Source: JACVRW01 sp036519295 (GTDB lineage Bacteria > Actinomycetota > Thermoleophilia > Solirubrobacterales > Thermoleophilaceae). Taken from it: DNA of 8,509 nucleotides. Each line of letters begins with the position of its first letter. The first letter of the stretch is position 1. The notes beneath the pieces were generated by a model. The model did not search any database, had not been told where the DNA came from, and saw only the letters and a program-made list of their open reading frames with translations. The stretch spans positions 1 through 8,509 of the forward strand of contig DATDLN010000129.1 of assembly GCA_036519295.1 (NCBI GenBank). Reading direction: 5' to 3'. The translations under genes and the position numbers were made by a program. Below are positions 6,883 to 8,509 of the stretch, one piece after another.

Positions 6883-7151
6883 GCCCCGCCCCCTCCTATT
6901 GCTCGCAGTTGCGATGCGAAGCTACTCCGCGCTCGGCGCTGGCGCGACGAGGACTGCGGCTCGTAGATCGGTCCCTGGCGGGCACGGACACGGTTCCGTT
7001 CGCGCAGCGCGTCGACATCGGCGCGGGGGATCCGCAACCGGTTGGACACCTGGTAGGCGCTAGGAAACTCGCCCTTCTCCACGAGCCGATAGACGAGCGA
7101 GCGCGACACCCCCAGCTCCTCGGCCGTCTGTTTCGGAGTGAGATCGCTCAC
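6879..7151 (-). CDS. xis: Excisionase/MerR-type helix-turn-helix DNA-binding protein
   Basis: The 90-aa protein has a winged helix-turn-helix of the excisionase family. LTPKQTAEELGVSRSLVYRL (4-23) is the helix-turn-helix, EKGEFPSAYQVSNRLRIP (25-42) is the wing, and ADVDALRER (44-52) is the closing helix. The Ser/Arg-rich tail (60-90) has no recognised fold. Such proteins bend attachment-site DNA to steer the integrase towards excision, or act as small repressors. GTG at 7151 has a G-rich stretch (7158-7163) about 7 nt upstream and overlaps the stop of the preceding small gene by 4 nt. GTG at 7223 would add 24 unlikely Arg-rich residues. Its stop overlaps the int ATG, so int, xis and the upstream small genes form one translationally coupled unit. 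Confidence 0.85.
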   Translation of the reverse strand: MSDLTPKQTAEELGVSRSLVYRLVEKGEFPSAYQVSNRLRIPRADVDALRERNRVRARQGPIYEPQSSSRQRRARSSFASQLRAIGGGGA

Positions 7152-7345
7152 CCGGTCTGCCCCCCGCGCAGGCCGGCGGCGACGACCGTCGCGGGCTTGC
7201 GGCGCACGAACCCAACCCGCCACCCATAGCGCGACCGGTAGACGGTGGGGCTGTTTACACAGCGGACCCTGAAAGCATCCCCAGGGTCGCCTCGGCCCAC
7301 CGGGTCCAGCTGCGCACTCATTTCGTTAGCGGCGGCGGTCCTCAT
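7148..7345 (-). CDS. Small orphan protein of the integrative element, unknown function
   Basis: I do not recognise this 65-aa basic protein. It contains DPGDAFRVRCVNSPTVYRSR (21-40) followed by YGWRVGFVRRKPATVVAAG (40-58), which could form a small beta-rich domain. There are no membrane helices and a single Cys. Support for it being real comes from its ends. ATG at 7345 overlaps the stop of the upstream frame as ATGA, and its TGA overlaps the GTG of xis as GTGA. ATG at 7321 is an alternative start that keeps the most protein-like part. No strong ribosome site precedes either start, consistent with coupling. Confidence 0.55.
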   Translation of the reverse strand: MRTAAANEMSAQLDPVGRGDPGDAFRVRCVNSPTVYRSRYGWRVGFVRRKPATVVAAGLRGGQTG

Positions 7346-7671
7346 CCGATGCACGCTGCATGCCGCGCCAGCCACTTTGGCCGTCGAGCATGAGCCGCCA
7401 CAGGCTCCCCACGGGCAGGGGCCGCGCCCGCTGCGCGGCCGATGCGCCCCCAGTTGCGCCCGCAGGGGTGCGATTCGGGGGTGCGAGCGCCGCACCAGTG
7501 CCGGCCCCGCGTCGAAGCGCCAACGACCTCCCGGTGGTCAGCCTTCGGGCAGGTCTGCTGCGAGCCCCGGGCCGTCAGCGTCATGCCAGCCGGGACGTCG
7601 CAGTCGAGGTAGGCGAAGCAGGCGCTGAGGGTGAGCGGGTCGAGTTGCAACGGGCTGGTCATAGCTCGCAT
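7342..7671 (-). CDS. Small orphan protein downstream of ssb, unknown function, frame uncertain in its second half
   Basis: The reading frame encodes 109 aa from ATG 7671, or 106 aa from ATG 7662. Residues 4-49 have almost only G or C at third positions and a plausible protein sequence (LTLSACFAYLDCDVPAGMTL at 13-32). After about residue 50 the bias drops and the sequence becomes Arg/Cys/Gly-rich (SHPCGRNWGRIGR), while another frame ending at 7326 looks as good. The real protein may be shorter or carry a frameshift. No domain is recognised. Cys18 and Cys24 with later cysteines do not form a clear zinc motif. It starts 57 nt after the ssb stop, with a hairpin between them. A conserved mobile-element protein is my best guess. 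Confidence 0.45.
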   Translation of the reverse strand: MRAMTSPLQLDPLTLSACFAYLDCDVPAGMTLTARGSQQTCPKADHREVVGASTRGRHWCGARTPESHPCGRNWGRIGRAAGAAPARGEPVAAHARRPKWLARHAACIG

Positions 7672-7692
7672 CTCGTCACGGCAACCGCCGGA

Positions 7693-7719
7693 GGCCCGCG
7701 GCCGGGCTGACCGCGGGCC
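7693..7719 (-). terminator. GC-rich hairpin just after ssb
   Basis: A perfect 9-bp stem, GGCCCGCGG with CCGCGGGCC, encloses a 9-nt loop and begins 9 nt after the ssb stop. No U-tract follows on the minus strand. It lies 21 nt before the next gene's ATG. It could end or attenuate the ssb transcript, or protect its 3' end. Confidence 0.45.
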
Positions 7720-7728
7720 CCGCGGCTG

Positions 7729-8133
7729 CTAGCGGTCGGCCTCCTCGCCGCCGTCCTGGCCTGCGACCGCAGCCGGCTCGGCCTGCTCGTGGGGCTCCTG
7801 GCCGTCGTCGGTCTGGGAGCCGTCGCGGCGGCGGCTGGCGAGGAACTCGACGGCGTCGGCGACGATGTAGACGCGTGAGGCGTAGTCGCCGCCGCTGGTC
7901 TCGAACTCCTCGAAGCGCAGCCGGCCCTCGATCGCGACCTCGCGGCCGGCCGACAGGTACTCGGCGCAGGCGCGCGCCTGGCCCTCGAAGGCCTTCACGT
8001 CGAAGTAGCCCTGGGCGCCGTCCCTGGCGGCCCGCCTGACGGCGATCCGCATCAGGCAGATGTCGGTGCCCCCGCTCGTGGTGACGAGCTCCGGGTCGCG
8101 GGTGAGGTGGGCGGTTCCGGTCCAGCGGTTCAT
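7729..8133 (-). CDS. ssb: Single-stranded DNA-binding protein carried by the element
   Basis: The 134-aa protein has a bacterial SSB OB-fold at 1-99. It opens MNRWTGTAHLTRDPELVTT, followed by ICLMRIAVRR (25-34), YFDVKAFEGQARACAEYLSAGREVAIEGRL (43-72) and ASRVYIVADAVEFL (85-98). It would coat single-stranded DNA during element replication or transfer. The acidic tail (101-134, rich in D, E and Q) ends GGEEADR and lacks the DDDIPF-like tip that recruits repair and replication partners in housekeeping SSBs. That suggests an accessory paralogue. ATG at 8133 is fixed by a strong Shine-Dalgarno, AAGGAGGA, ending 4 nt upstream. The frame is open further upstream, but that part is not protein-like. 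The gene begins the cluster running ssb, two small genes, xis, int. Confidence 0.9.
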   Translation of the reverse strand: MNRWTGTAHLTRDPELVTTSGGTDICLMRIAVRRAARDGAQGYFDVKAFEGQARACAEYLSAGREVAIEGRLRFEEFETSGGDYASRVYIVADAVEFLASRRRDGSQTDDGQEPHEQAEPAAVAGQDGGEEADR

Positions 8134-8137
8134 GGGG

Positions 8138-8146
8138 TCCTCCTTC
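8138..8146 (-). promoter_or_regulatory. Strong Shine-Dalgarno of ssb
   Basis: GAAGGAGGA on the minus strand lies 4 nt before ATG 8133. It is the strongest ribosome site in the window, decides the ssb start, and suggests independent, efficient translation. Confidence 0.85.
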
Positions 8147-8509
8147 GCCCTCTCGCGGGCGGGTTGGTGACTGACGAGGCGGCAAACGGCGCCCAACAGC
8201 GGACGGAGCGCACCCGCAGGGGCGGACGTCAGCCCGAGCGCAGCGAGAGGCTTGCGCGCAGTCCGCAGGCGCCGACACTCCAGCCGCAGGCAGTCGCCAT
8301 TCCCGCCAAGAGCGCCGCAGGACCCCCTGGCCGCAGCGGCGACAGCCGCCCACCCGTCCGGACGGCACAACGCGGGATGCCGTCGATTCGAGCGGCGCCG
8401 GTCAACCGGCCGGCAGGAGCGGCGGGCTCGGCCTGATCGAAGGGCTTGCTGGGACATATGCCTCTGCCCTAGAGAGGCCCGCAGGTCGCGAAACGGCCCC
8501 CCCCTCGCG
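8147..8509. other. Upstream region of ssb, no supported gene, with clustered CCGCAGG repeats
   Basis: Frames are open here only because of GC content; their translations are Arg/Ala/Gly-rich and unlike any family I know. Direct CCGCAGG copies on the plus strand start at 8214, 8263, 8284, 8315 and 8479. A 6-bp hairpin (8460-8465 with 8473-8478) flanks a CATATG. A run of eight C occupies 8497-8504. The region probably holds the ssb promoter and perhaps replication or regulatory sites, but no promoter could be placed with confidence. Confidence 0.4.

Noticed and set aside
8134..8457. N-terminal extension of ssb, or a separate gene, up to ATG 8457
   Set aside because: The translation is low-complexity Arg/Ala/Leu without a known match, while ATG 8133 has a near-perfect Shine-Dalgarno and the conserved SSB start.
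8497..8504. Run of eight C near the window end as a phase-variable tract
   Set aside because: It is not inside a supported gene or placed at a promoter I can define. It may simply be GC bias or a sequence-end artefact.
1..8509. CRISPR array, insertion sequence, rRNA or defence genes
   Set aside because: No regularly spaced repeats, transposase motifs, rRNA signatures or recognisable defence domains were seen on either strand.

Overview
The window is very GC-rich, with strong third-position G/C bias, GTG starts and 4-nt gene overlaps. This suggests a high-GC actinobacterium. A deep-branching group such as Thermoleophilia is my guess from gene content and style, not something the sequence proves. 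All protein genes I support lie on the minus strand; the only plus-strand gene is a tRNA. The window has two parts.

Bases 1-5695 look like host chromosome. In transcription order (right to left) there is a compact run of a formiminotransferase-family gene, a small basic two-helix membrane protein, a glyoxalase-II-like metallo-beta-lactamase hydrolase, hisS and aspS. MBL/hisS and hisS/aspS overlap by 4 nt, and the other gaps are 2 and 12 nt, so this is very probably one operon. About 265 bp with palindromes but no convincing gene follows. Then comes the start of a gene cut by the left edge, an IscU/NifU-like domain fused to the PP-loop start of MnmA, the tRNA 2-thiouridylase. The theme is tRNA charging and tRNA modification. 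The AspRS carries residues expected of a non-discriminating enzyme.

At 5623-5695, divergent from the formiminotransferase gene, sits an elongator tRNA-Met (CAU). Its 3' end marks the junction with the second part, the left end of an integrative element. In order from the junction the element has a tyrosine-recombinase integrase whose C-terminus faces the tRNA, a MerR/excisionase-type helix-turn-helix protein, two small orphan genes linked by ATGA/GTGA overlaps, and an SSB with a strong Shine-Dalgarno but no canonical acidic C-terminal tip. A 370-bp stretch with clustered CCGCAGG repeats and no supported gene ends the window. The element runs off the right edge, so its cargo and far attachment site are not visible.

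I see no complete new system. The points most worth following up are the IscU-like/MnmA fusion with a missing third cysteine, the tRNA-Met attachment site with a G1-U72 pair at the junction, and the coupled small genes between ssb and xis.
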